Assembly (NCBI GenBank): GCA_964517465.1
Contig: CAZFEK010000018.1
Location: 10,483 to 74,482, forward strand
DNA: 64,000 nt
Reading direction: 5' to 3'
Source of the DNA: JACPUX01 sp964517465
GTDB taxonomy: Bacteria; Pseudomonadota; Gammaproteobacteria; Burkholderiales; Casimicrobiaceae
A program made the translations under genes and the position numbers. The notes below the pieces were generated by a model that did no database searches, had not been told where the DNA came from, and saw only the letters and a program-made list of their open reading frames with translations. This document shows, piece by piece, positions 26,360 through 33,935 of the stretch; within the stretch, counting starts at the first letter, position 1; the number at the start of each line of letters is the position of its first letter.

Positions 26360-27490
26360 TTACTTCAGAAGTTTCCAGTCGCCATTGGCAACCGTGGCCA
26401 TGATCACGGCGCGGCCGTCGAAGCCGTTGTGGTCAGCCGGCGTGGTGTTGTACACGCCATGCGCCGCGGGGAGTTCCTTGACGTTTTCCAGCGCTTCGCG
26501 CAAGGCGGCGCGGAACTCCGCGGTGCCGGGCTTGGCCTTTTTCATCGCTTCGGGCACCGCGCGGGTCAGCAGGAGGAAGGCATCATAAGCATGTGCGCCA
26601 AAGGTGCTTCGGCTGTTGGCGCCATGTGCTCCTTCATAAATTTTCACATAGTCGAGCGCGGGTTTCTTCGAGGGGTGGGAGTCCGGCAATTGCTCGGCGA
26701 GCAGCATCGGGCCGACTGGGAAAATGGTCCCCTCGACGTTTTTGCCACCGACGCGCAAAAAGTCGCGATTGGCGATGCCGTGCGTTTGGTAGAACTTGCC
26801 TTTGTAGCCACGTTCCACCAGGGTGGATTGCGGCAGCACCGCGGGCGTTCCCGAACCGGCGATCAGCACGGCATCCGGGTTGGCCGCCATGATTTTGAGG
26901 GCTTGTCCGGCGACGCTGGTGTCGTTACGTTGGTAGCGCTCTTGCGCGACGATTTTGATGCCCTTGGGCTCGGCCGCTCCCTGAATGGCTTTGACCCAGA
27001 GGTCGCCGTAGGGATCGGCATAGCCGATGAACCCGACGGTTTTCACGCCGTTGGCGGCCATGTGCTCGGCAATCGCCTTGGCCATGAGGCCGAAATTCTG
27101 TGGCGTCGAAAAAATCCAAGCCCCTTTTTCGCCCGCCGGCGGCACCGGGGCCATGGCGATCTGCGGAGTCTTGGTTTCGGCGGCCACTTCCAGCATGGCC
27201 ATGGAGGTCGGGGTCGTGGTCGACCCGATCAGCACGTCGGCTTTATCTTCAGACGCAAATTTGCGCGCGTTCTTGACCGCCGTGGTGGGGTCCGTAGCGT
27301 CATCCAAGAGCACCCATTTCACCTTTTCGCTGCCGATGTTCTGCGGCAAGAGCGCCACGGTGTTTTTTTCCGGAATGCCCAGGGAAGCGGCGGGGCCGGT
27401 GGCAGAAACGCTCACGCCGATGGTGATGTCGGCATGCGCCAAACTGACGCAGGCCGAGGCAAACAATGCAAAAACGAGACGACGCAACAT
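26360..27490 (-). CDS. branched-chain amino acid/aromatic acid ABC transporter substrate-binding protein
   Basis: 376 aa from the ATG at 27490, behind AGGAGGAATTGAGC; the frame runs further but only through the promoter. Signal peptide of 20 aa (MLRRLVFALFASACVSLAHA). It is a LivK/Peripla_BP_6 protein: ITIGVSVSATGPAASLGIPEKNT, VLIGSTTTPTSMAMLEVAAETKTPQIAMAP and YADPYGDLWVKAIQG. In aromatic-degrading Proteobacteria this family takes up benzoates, phenylpropenoids or branched-chain amino acids. Coupling to a feruloyl-CoA synthase-like gene favours a hydroxycinnamate-type ligand (inference). No permease or ATPase gene accompanies it here. Confidence 0.9.
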   Translation of the reverse strand: MLRRLVFALFASACVSLAHADITIGVSVSATGPAASLGIPEKNTVALLPQNIGSEKVKWVLLDDATDPTTAVKNARKFASEDKADVLIGSTTTPTSMAMLEVAAETKTPQIAMAPVPPAGEKGAWIFSTPQNFGLMAKAIAEHMAANGVKTVGFIGYADPYGDLWVKAIQGAAEPKGIKIVAQERYQRNDTSVAGQALKIMAANPDAVLIAGSGTPAVLPQSTLVERGYKGKFYQTHGIANRDFLRVGGKNVEGTIFPVGPMLLAEQLPDSHPSKKPALDYVKIYEGAHGANSRSTFGAHAYDAFLLLTRAVPEAMKKAKPGTAEFRAALREALENVKELPAAHGVYNTTPADHNGFDGRAVIMATVANGDWKLLK

Positions 27491-27600
27491 GCTCAATTCC
27501 TCCTGAAAGAAACGCGGGCGAATGGATGAAATAGTGCTCCCCCGGTTGACCGTCACCATACGCTCAGCGCTCTGACTTTGTCAAACGGTTGTTAGGGAAG

Positions 27601-27614
27601 TTAGTATTTGCTAA
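27601..27614. promoter_or_regulatory. short dyad in divergent promoter region, possible TetR operator
   Basis: TTAGTATTTGCTAA has 4-bp inverted arms around 6 bases. It sits in the AT-richer 130-base gap between the divergent substrate-binding protein and TetR genes, 10 bases before the TetR start. It is weak as a motif, but the place is right for an autoregulatory site. Confidence 0.3.
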
Positions 27615-27623
27615 AGTGTGCCG

Positions 27624-28478
27624 ATGGGAACATCTGCCCGAACCAAGGAAACCCGCTTGGCGGTCGAACGGGCTGCCTTGACCCAAGCGCGGCAACATCC
27701 GGAGTGGGGCCAAGCGCGAGTAGCTGCCGCCCTGACGGCCCAGGGTCTAAAGGTCAGCCCAGGCGGAGTGCGCTGCATATGGCAGCGTCACGGCTTGGCC
27801 ACCGCGAGCGAAAGAGCCCGCGCCTTGCGCAAGCTGCGCGGGGAGCGCTTGACCGCGGGACAAGAGCACGCGCTCAAAAGGATAGAGGCGCGCCGAGGCG
27901 GAAGAGCGGATGACGAGGAGCCGGCCGCCAGCCGGGAGCGCCTGTTGGGAATCGCCGGACGGGAGTTCAGCCGCAAAGGATTTGCCCGAACCTCGATGCG
28001 GGATATCGCCAAGGCGGCGGGAATACAGGCCGGATCGCTCTACTACCATTTCGGATCAAAAGACGAGTTGTTTCTGGCCGCGCATGCCGCCGGTATGGCC
28101 GAAGTGATGCGCGCCATAGAGGCCGCGCTGGCGTCGGTGCGCGGCCCCTGGGAACGCTTGGAGCAAGCCTGCGCGGTCCACGTTCAGCATCTCGTTTCCG
28201 GCAACGACCTCACCGTGTGGACCGGTGCCGCGCTCTTTTTGTTTAATTCGCCGGAAATGCAAAAGGAGTTGCGGGCCGACCGGGATCGCTTCGAGGGCAT
28301 CTACCGCCAATTGATCGCCGCCTTGCCGCTGCCGCCAGGGATAGACCGCGGGCTGCTGCGCTTGCAACTCCTGGGCGCGCTCAATTGGACGCGCACCTGG
28401 TATCGCGCGGGCAAACGGAGTCCGGGGGAGATTGCGCGGCACTTGGTAAAGGTGTTGCGCATGCCCTTGGGCGGGTAG
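27624..28478 (+). CDS. TetR family regulator with extra N-terminal transposase-type HTH
   Basis: 284 aa from the ATG at 27624; a GTG two codons upstream is also possible. Residues about 18-90 (TQARQHPEWGQARVAAAL, VSPGGVRCIWQRHGL, then LTAGQEHALKRIEARR) read like the HTH plus linker of IS481/IS3-type transposases. From about 104 a normal TetR follows: RERLLGIAGREFSRKGFARTSMRDIAKAAGIQAGSLYYHFGSKDELF, with a TetR_C-type ligand domain ending LNWTRTWYRAGKRSPGEIARHLVKVL. Such C-termini occur in acyl-CoA-responsive regulators (FadR/PaaR-like), fitting the divergent ligase gene. The N-terminal fusion is unusual. Confidence 0.85.
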   Translation: MGTSARTKETRLAVERAALTQARQHPEWGQARVAAALTAQGLKVSPGGVRCIWQRHGLATASERARALRKLRGERLTAGQEHALKRIEARRGGRADDEEPAASRERLLGIAGREFSRKGFARTSMRDIAKAAGIQAGSLYYHFGSKDELFLAAHAAGMAEVMRAIEAALASVRGPWERLEQACAVHVQHLVSGNDLTVWTGAALFLFNSPEMQKELRADRDRFEGIYRQLIAALPLPPGIDRGLLRLQLLGALNWTRTWYRAGKRSPGEIARHLVKVLRMPLGG

Positions 28479-28545
28479 GCGCGCGGGGATGCCGGCAGGC
28501 TTTCATGCGAAAATAGCACGGAGGATTAGCTAGACGCGTGGGTCA

Positions 28546-29288
28546 ATGCAAAGCCAACAGCTCTACGACGGGTTTACCCCGGATCTATTGCCGCTCATCC
28601 TGCTTGAAGCGGGGCGGGTGATAGAGGTCGGATGCAGTAAGGGGCATTGGCGCAAGGGTATCGCAAGCTCAGTCCCGGTTGCGAATAGGTGGGGATCGAT
28701 TTGAACTCCAAAAGCGCTGCCCTTGCGAAGGGCAGGTGTAATCGCGTGGTGACGGGCGCGATTGAGAATCCAGACGAAGCTGAGTTTCAGGCCCTGTTTC
28801 CGGCCGATTGCTGGATATTTGGCAATGTGCTTGAACATCGCGCCGATCTTTGGGGGGCTCCCCGTGCTGACCCGGGTAGGAATGGCGCTCGATTCCTGCC
28901 TGATCGCCCTGATTCGCAATGCCCAATACTGGTTCGTGCAGGCACACCTCCCGACGGGAGGGTTTCGAATTATGAGGAAACCGAATTGATGGACCGAACG
29001 CACCTGCGCTGGTTCACCGGGACAACCATCATCGAAAATTTTGGCAGCTTGGCGTTGCGCGTCGTCAGTGCTCGGCCGTGGAACTTCAATGAATCGAGTC
29101 GTGAACTAATCATGGAAGACATACGGGCGCTTGCTCAAGCTCTCGGTGCCAGTCTCGGCGCCGCAGTTCGTGAAGTCCTTGCGTGGCGCCGTAACGTTGC
29201 AGATAGCGGGCGAATTCTCGCGCGAATATGGGGAGAAGCGCCTTGCATGTCCTCCGTTTTGGAACAAGGTGGGCATGGCGAGTTGTAA
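28546..29288 (+). pseudogene. broken SAM-dependent methyltransferase
   Basis: Methyltransferase motifs are spread over two frames. Frame one from the ATG at 28546 gives SQQLYDGFTPDLLPLILLEAGRVIEVGCSKGHWRKG (SAM motif I). The next piece, YRKLSPGCE, continues from 28659 in another frame up to a TAG at 28686-28688, followed by VGIDLNSKSAALAKGRCNRVV...GNVLEH. Near 28880 it slips back to frame one (CLIALIRNAQYWFVQAHLPTGGF), and near 28970 out again (YEETELMDRTHLRWFT). At least three frameshifts plus one nonsense codon show a decayed gene. It was probably a glycan-type methyltransferase next to the downstream glycosyltransferase. Confidence 0.82.
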
Positions 29289-29458
29289 TCCCCCAACTGA
29301 CTCCTCGCCTCGTTTCCGCTTCAGAAGTGCGACTATTTTTCAAATTAATGACCAACTCGCGAAATTGCCCGACGATGGCAGGCGTGAGTTACGGCCACCC
29401 GTTGCGCGCAATTCGATCCAGATTGGACGGCGTTGAGCAGTAATCGGAGGAAGGAATC

Positions 29459-30535
29459 ATGCACGGTTCAGACACGGTTTCCATAATCGTTCGCACCATG
29501 GGGCGACCTGAACTCGATCGCGCCGTCGAATCCATCCGACAGCAAACATATTCGAACATTCAGACGGTCCTCGTTGTCGCGAACCCGGATTTCTCAGCGG
29601 AGCGCTATCGTGAAGGCCCAAATATGACCATCGTTCGATCCGGTGATCGATTGAATCGACCAAGTGCCGCCAATGCCGGGATACGCGCTGCGTCGGGTGC
29701 CTGGATAGGGTTTCTCGACGAAGACGACTGGTTTGATCCCAATCACGTGAGCAATCTCCTGCAAGCGCTCCGAGACCGCCCCGGGATTCTCTTAGCCTAC
29801 AGCGACCTGGTTCTGCACGAGGGCGCCAAAGTAGAACTGCGCGAAGTGGGGTATTGGAAGCGTCAGCAATGCCAGAGCCCAGCAATCAGTATTATCTCGT
29901 CGCTGGTGGCAAGGGATATTTGCGATCGCTGCGGGTGCTGGTTCGACGGGAACTTCGAATTGCTTGAGGACTGGGACTTCGTCGTTCAATGCAGCGAAGT
30001 CACCGACTTTGCCCATGTCAAAGCAGCGACCGCGCATTACGATACGATCGCCGGGAGTTCTGGCTGCGGGCATGGTCGAAACCGGGATTACGGGAGGTTT
30101 CGCCCGTTTCTCGACCGAATGACCGCAAAGTGGGGTGGACGATACAAGGACCTCATTGAGCATACGGATCGACTCGAAGCACAAGGGAGGAGCGCGATCT
30201 CCAAGGGCGAGTTTCATTCCGCCGCTCAAATTGCTGCGGAAGGGTTGCGATATGATCCGGGAAATCCCAGGCTACTCAATATGCTGGCTACGGCCCACTT
30301 TCGCCTCGGCGATGGCCTTGGCGCGCTCGCGGCGCAACGCCGTGCATTTGATTCCGACCCAATGTCGTTCTCCTTGCTTTTCGACTTAGTGCAGTTGGAA
30401 CATCGACTCGGCTTCGGGAATGAGGCAAAACAGAACTTTGCGAAGCTCAGCCGGATGGCGGCGTCCGACGTCGATCGGACACGATTAAAGACACTTGCTG
30501 CCGTCGTCGAAGTGCTCTTGCCCGATGGGGCTTAA
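29459..30535 (+). CDS. family 2 glycosyltransferase with C-terminal TPR region
   Basis: 358 aa, ATG preceded by GGAGGAAGGAATC. The N-terminal GT-A domain has VSIIVRTMGRPELDRAVESI, the NRPSAANAGIRAASGAWIGFLDEDDWF nucleotide-sugar/metal region (DEDD at 87-90) and LLEDWDF near 165. From about 235 there is a TPR-like tail (EFHSAAQIAAEGLRYDPGNPRLLNMLATAHFRLGD). It is likely a cytosolic glycan-modifying enzyme. The base composition is lower in GC than the surroundings, and the neighbour is a dead methyltransferase, suggesting a residual transferred patch. No polysaccharide operon is present, so its acceptor is unknown and it may be an orphan. Confidence 0.82.
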   Translation: MHGSDTVSIIVRTMGRPELDRAVESIRQQTYSNIQTVLVVANPDFSAERYREGPNMTIVRSGDRLNRPSAANAGIRAASGAWIGFLDEDDWFDPNHVSNLLQALRDRPGILLAYSDLVLHEGAKVELREVGYWKRQQCQSPAISIISSLVARDICDRCGCWFDGNFELLEDWDFVVQCSEVTDFAHVKAATAHYDTIAGSSGCGHGRNRDYGRFRPFLDRMTAKWGGRYKDLIEHTDRLEAQGRSAISKGEFHSAAQIAAEGLRYDPGNPRLLNMLATAHFRLGDGLGALAAQRRAFDSDPMSFSLLFDLVQLEHRLGFGNEAKQNFAKLSRMAASDVDRTRLKTLAAVVEVLLPDGA

Positions 30536-30612
30536 GCGTTAGCTTTTCGGCTCATGCTTCGGTGGAAACGCGGCTATCCTTCCCGGTTCATCTCTCGTTA
30601 GAAGAATGCCGA

Positions 30613-30641
30613 TTGCCAGAAGGCGCGGAGTCGTTTATAGT
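30613..30641 (+). promoter_or_regulatory. predicted sigma-70 promoter of the leuA leader transcript
   Basis: TTGCCA (30613-30618) and TATAGT (30636-30641) each match the consensus at five of six positions, with the ideal 17-base spacer. The start would be near 30648, the very ATG of the leader peptide. Confidence 0.65.
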
Positions 30642-30647
30642 CCCCCC

Positions 30648-30728
30648 ATGACTCGCGCAGACCAATCGTCCTCCCTCTCCCTCCAAGCGCTCCTGCTTGG
30701 CGGTCTGCTGCTGCGCCCCGCGCGCTAA
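30648..30728 (+). CDS. leuL: leucine-rich leader peptide of leuA
   Basis: 26 codons, ATG to TAA, with eight leucine codons (CTC, CTC, CTC, CTG, CTT, CTG, CTG, CTG), including LLLGGLLLRPAR at the end. It ends 94 bases before leuA. Leucine-codon-rich leader peptides before leuA mediate transcription attenuation: leucine starvation stalls the ribosome on the Leu codons. No ribosome site lies at a usable distance (GGAG is 16 bases away), and the promoter predicts transcription beginning at the ATG, so the peptide may be made from a leaderless mRNA. Confidence 0.75.
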   Translation: MTRADQSSSLSLQALLLGGLLLRPAR

Positions 30729-30753
30729 ACACTTACCCTCCCCAATTCGTGTT

Positions 30754-30788
30754 GTTTGTCTCCTGCGCCAGAGCGGCGGAGGAGAAAC
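30754..30788 (+). promoter_or_regulatory. hairpin between leuL and leuA, attenuator candidate
   Basis: GTTT-GT-CTCCT-GC-GCC pairs with GGC-GG-AGGAG-AAAC around an AGAGC loop, leaving two 2x2 internal loops. There is no U-tract after it, so it is not a textbook terminator; it may be the anti-terminator, a pause hairpin, or a translation-level switch close to the leuA ribosome site (AGGAG at 30811-30815). Confidence 0.4.
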
Positions 30789-30821
30789 CCTATCCAATCC
30801 CGGAATTTCCAGGAGCTGACC

Positions 30822-32366
30822 ATGAAAGAGTCTTTGATCATATTCGATACCACTTTGCGCGACGGCGAGCAAAGCCCCGGCGCTTCCATGACCAAAGAAG
30901 AGAAGCTGCGCATTGCCCGGCAACTGGAGAAGCTTCGAGTGGACGTGATCGAGGCCGGCTTTCCCGCGTCTTCGAACGGCGACTTCGAAGCCGTGCAGGC
31001 CATCGCCAATACCATCAAGGACAGCACGGTGTGCGGGCTGGCGCGCGCCAATGACAAAGACATCCGACGCGCGGGCGAGGCGCTGAAAGGGGCAAAATCG
31101 GCACGCATCCATACTTTCATTGCCTCCAGCCCCATACACATGGAAATGAAGCTGCGGATGACCCCTGATCAGGTTGTCGAACAGGCGATCAAGGCGATCG
31201 GTTGGGCGCGCGAATATACCGACAACATCGAGTTCTCGCCTGAGGACGCCGGGCGGTCCGAGCCGGACTTTCTCTGCCGGCTGATCGAGGCCGTGATTCA
31301 AGCCGGTGCCACGACGATCAACGTGCCGGATACTGTGGGCTACACCATGCCCTGGCAGTTCGGCGGGCTCATACGAAACCTGCGGGAGCGCATTCCCAAT
31401 TCGGACAAAGTTATCTGGTCGGTACACTGCCACAACGACCTGGGCTTGGCCGTCGCAAATTCGCTTTCCGCCGTCGCCAATGGCGCCCGGCAGGTCGAGT
31501 GCACGGTCAATGGCTTGGGCGAGCGGGCGGGCAACGCCTCGCTCGAAGAGATCGTGATGGCAGTTCGCACCCGCCAGGACGTTTTTGATTGCGACACCCG
31601 CATCGACGCCACGCAGATCGTCCCGGCATCGAAACTGGTCTCTGGCATCACCGGCTTCCCGGTGCAGCCGAACAAGGCCATCGTCGGAGCAAATGCCTTC
31701 GCCCATGAATCCGGCATTCACCAGGATGGCGTTTTGAAGCACCGCGAAACCTACGAAATCATGCGTGCCGAGGACGTAGGCTGGGGCGCGAATGCCATCA
31801 AGCTGGGCAAACTTTCCGGACGGAACGCTTTCAAGACTCGTCTTCAGGAGCTGGGAATCGAATTGGCCAGCGAAGAGGCGCTCAACCTCGCTTTCGCCAA
31901 GTTCAAAGAGCTTGCCGACAAGAAGCGCGATATCTACGACGAAGACCTGCAGGCGCTGGTCTCCGACGAGGCGCTGACACCGGAAATCGAGTTCTACAAA
32001 TTGGTTGCGCTCAAAACGGTCTCCGAAACGGGAGAGGTGCCATTTGCGCGCGTTACCCTTGCTGCGGGACATCAGGAGCAGGTGGTCGAGACTTCGGGGG
32101 ATGGGCCCGTGGATGCCACCTTCAAGGGTCTCGAGCAAATGGCCCAATCCGGTGCCAAGCTAGTGTTGTATTCCGTCAACAACATCACCAGCGGCACGGA
32201 TTCCCAGGGTGAGGTCACCGTCCGCCTGGAACATGAAGGGCGCATCGTCAATGGGCTGGGGGCCGACACCGATATCATCGTGGCCTCCGCAAAAGCCTAC
32301 GTCAACGCGCTGAACAAGCTCCACGCCAAGCGGGACAGGCTGAATCCCCAGCTGGAAGGGGCTTGA
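30822..32366 (+). CDS. leuA: 2-isopropylmalate synthase
   Basis: 514 aa. The ATG at 30822 follows CCAGGAGCTGACC; an upstream in-frame extension only covers leader RNA. The HMGL-like catalytic domain has LIIFDTTLRDGEQSPGASM (metal and substrate site), the metal-binding HCHNDLGLAVANS and GERAGNASLEEI. The C-terminal LeuA allosteric domain (about 390-510) responds to leucine. It condenses 2-oxoisovalerate with acetyl-CoA, the first step of leucine synthesis. Expression is likely attenuated through the upstream leader. No leuBCD follows; the next gene is unrelated. Confidence 0.97.
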   Translation: MKESLIIFDTTLRDGEQSPGASMTKEEKLRIARQLEKLRVDVIEAGFPASSNGDFEAVQAIANTIKDSTVCGLARANDKDIRRAGEALKGAKSARIHTFIASSPIHMEMKLRMTPDQVVEQAIKAIGWAREYTDNIEFSPEDAGRSEPDFLCRLIEAVIQAGATTINVPDTVGYTMPWQFGGLIRNLRERIPNSDKVIWSVHCHNDLGLAVANSLSAVANGARQVECTVNGLGERAGNASLEEIVMAVRTRQDVFDCDTRIDATQIVPASKLVSGITGFPVQPNKAIVGANAFAHESGIHQDGVLKHRETYEIMRAEDVGWGANAIKLGKLSGRNAFKTRLQELGIELASEEALNLAFAKFKELADKKRDIYDEDLQALVSDEALTPEIEFYKLVALKTVSETGEVPFARVTLAAGHQEQVVETSGDGPVDATFKGLEQMAQSGAKLVLYSVNNITSGTDSQGEVTVRLEHEGRIVNGLGADTDIIVASAKAYVNALNKLHAKRDRLNPQLEGA

Positions 32367-32692
32367 GCCGGAGGCCGAGGGGCTCTGTGGCGACCTTCTA
32401 TGGTCGAGAAACTGAGCCCCGTGCCTGGTCGTCATTAGTGCGGAACGCCCCGGGCGTGACCCTTGCCCAGGGCGCGAGTGAATTGCATTGTCATAAATCG
32501 GCGGCTTTTCGGGGCTTGCCCGAAAAACGAGCGAAATGCTTTTGCCCTTGACATTTGCGCTTCAGGCTTTAATACTTCACTTTAAGTATGAAACGCAACT
32601 GCGCCCAAAGGTTATAACTCCCCGGCCCAAGGGTTGGGATGGGCGTGGCGGCGGTTTCACGAACGAAGCCGATGACACAAGGGAAATCGTTT
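32367..32692. other. intergenic region between leuA and exported protein gene
   Basis: About 325 bases with no gene. The last 150 bases are AT-richer and carry a promoter-like TTGACA. I saw no strong intrinsic terminator behind leuA. Confidence 0.5.
32548..32575 (+). promoter_or_regulatory. promoter-like element before exported DUF5648-like gene
   Basis: A consensus TTGACA (32548-32553) is followed after 16 bases by TAATAC, in an AT-rich tract about 115 bases before the start codon. The -10 is imperfect. Confidence 0.35.
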
Positions 32693-33700
32693 ATGAAATG
32701 CCTCAAGCTCCTCTTTGTAATCTCGCTGGCGGCGATGGCGCAAATGTTGAGCCCAACAGCGTTGGCGCAGGGTGGCAACGAAAAGGCGCTCACCAGCTAT
32801 ATCGGATGTGTTCCCGATCCCTTGCCAGATGTCGTTGAAGAGCCCTATTGGCAGCTCGTCTCCGCTATTCTTGTGGGTTTCGATCGAGTCTATGTCTGGC
32901 GCTATCCTTGCCAGAACGACCCGACCAAGAGCGCAATCCTGATTCGCGTTTTGCCGCATTATCCTGATTACACCTTGCTCACGGGCAGCCTGATCAGCGC
33001 CATCCAGAACGGCGCTACCGTCGGGCCATTCAATCTGCTCCAGCATACCCGCGACGTTGACGGTTATTCAGGCTATCTCGATCAACCGCGCACTTTCATC
33101 CTGGCGCAGACCAACACCCTGCCTCGCCTTCTGGACGAAAACGACGAATTCAAGCTCCTGTTCATGACCGGCGGTGCCGCGGCTTCGCTGGATATCCCGA
33201 GCAAAGCTTCCACTTTGCCGGTGTATGCTTACGCGGTCGAGTTTTTCAACACCGGCACGCAACACTACTTCATTACCGCGAGCGCCACCGAGGCGGATCT
33301 CATCGATCGTGGCGCCGCCGGTCCTAACTGGCAGCGCACGGGCCGCGGATTCAAAGTCTGGATGAGCCCCGCCGGAGGTGGTTTGCCGGTGTGCCGATTC
33401 TATGGCACCCCTGGTATTGGGCCGAATTCCCACTTTTATAGCGCCTATCCGCCCGAGTGTGCTGCGACCGCCAACGATGCTGGTTGGACCTTCGAGGGGG
33501 TAGCCTTTTACGCCCAGTTTCCGTACCAAGACCGGGTAAACGTTTGCCCGGCGAGTGCACAGTACCTGTACCGGCTATACAACAACGGTTACGCTCAGAA
33601 CAACAGCAATCACCGCTACCTGACCGATTACGATCTGGCCATGACCATGGTGGCTAGCGGCTGGAGCTTCGAAGGTCCCACGATGTGCGTTCCGCGCTGA
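32693..33700 (+). CDS. exported protein with C-terminal DUF5648-like domain
   Basis: 335 aa from the ATG at 32693, where a signal peptide begins (MKCLKLLFVISLAAMAQ...ALAQ). The middle part is unassigned. The C-terminal half has the aromatic/Gly repeats of DUF5648: VEFFNTGTQHYFITAS, VCRFYGTPGIGPNSHFYSA, GWTFEGVAFYA and RLYNNGYAQNNSNHRYLTD...GWSFEGPTMCVP. Function is unknown; such modules are found in secreted proteins and may bind carbohydrate or cell-wall material (speculation). The same module ends another protein near the right edge (62262-63977). It is followed by a strong terminator, so it is a single-gene unit. Confidence 0.85.
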   Translation: MKCLKLLFVISLAAMAQMLSPTALAQGGNEKALTSYIGCVPDPLPDVVEEPYWQLVSAILVGFDRVYVWRYPCQNDPTKSAILIRVLPHYPDYTLLTGSLISAIQNGATVGPFNLLQHTRDVDGYSGYLDQPRTFILAQTNTLPRLLDENDEFKLLFMTGGAAASLDIPSKASTLPVYAYAVEFFNTGTQHYFITASATEADLIDRGAAGPNWQRTGRGFKVWMSPAGGGLPVCRFYGTPGIGPNSHFYSAYPPECAATANDAGWTFEGVAFYAQFPYQDRVNVCPASAQYLYRLYNNGYAQNNSNHRYLTDYDLAMTMVASGWSFEGPTMCVPR

Positions 33701-33764
33701 GCGGTTCAACGAGGACTGCATTTTTTTGTGCCGTTCACGGTAAAATAGGCACACTCCAATGAAG

Positions 33765-33792
33765 ACCGGGCGCATATGCGCCCGGTTCTTTT
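33765..33792 (+). terminator. intrinsic terminator after exported DUF5648-like gene
   Basis: A perfect 22-bp palindrome (ACCGGGCGCA/TGCGCCCGGT around AT) is followed by TCTTTT. It isolates this gene from malate synthase. Confidence 0.85.
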
Positions 33793-33935
33793 CGACCCGC
33801 AGCCGCTGTTTCAACAACCGGAAACCGCAGTTCGCGCGCCAGCACCCCGGCCTCGGTCGCAATGCCCCTGATTTTCTCTTATCATGCTGCGTTTGACGGC
33901 CGCTTGCGGCCTTTGTTTGCCATAAGGAAACTGTC

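Noticed and set aside
30756..30821. 22-codon N-terminal extension of leuA
   Set aside because: Covers leader RNA structure; the ATG at 30822 has an AGGAG site and matches the family start.
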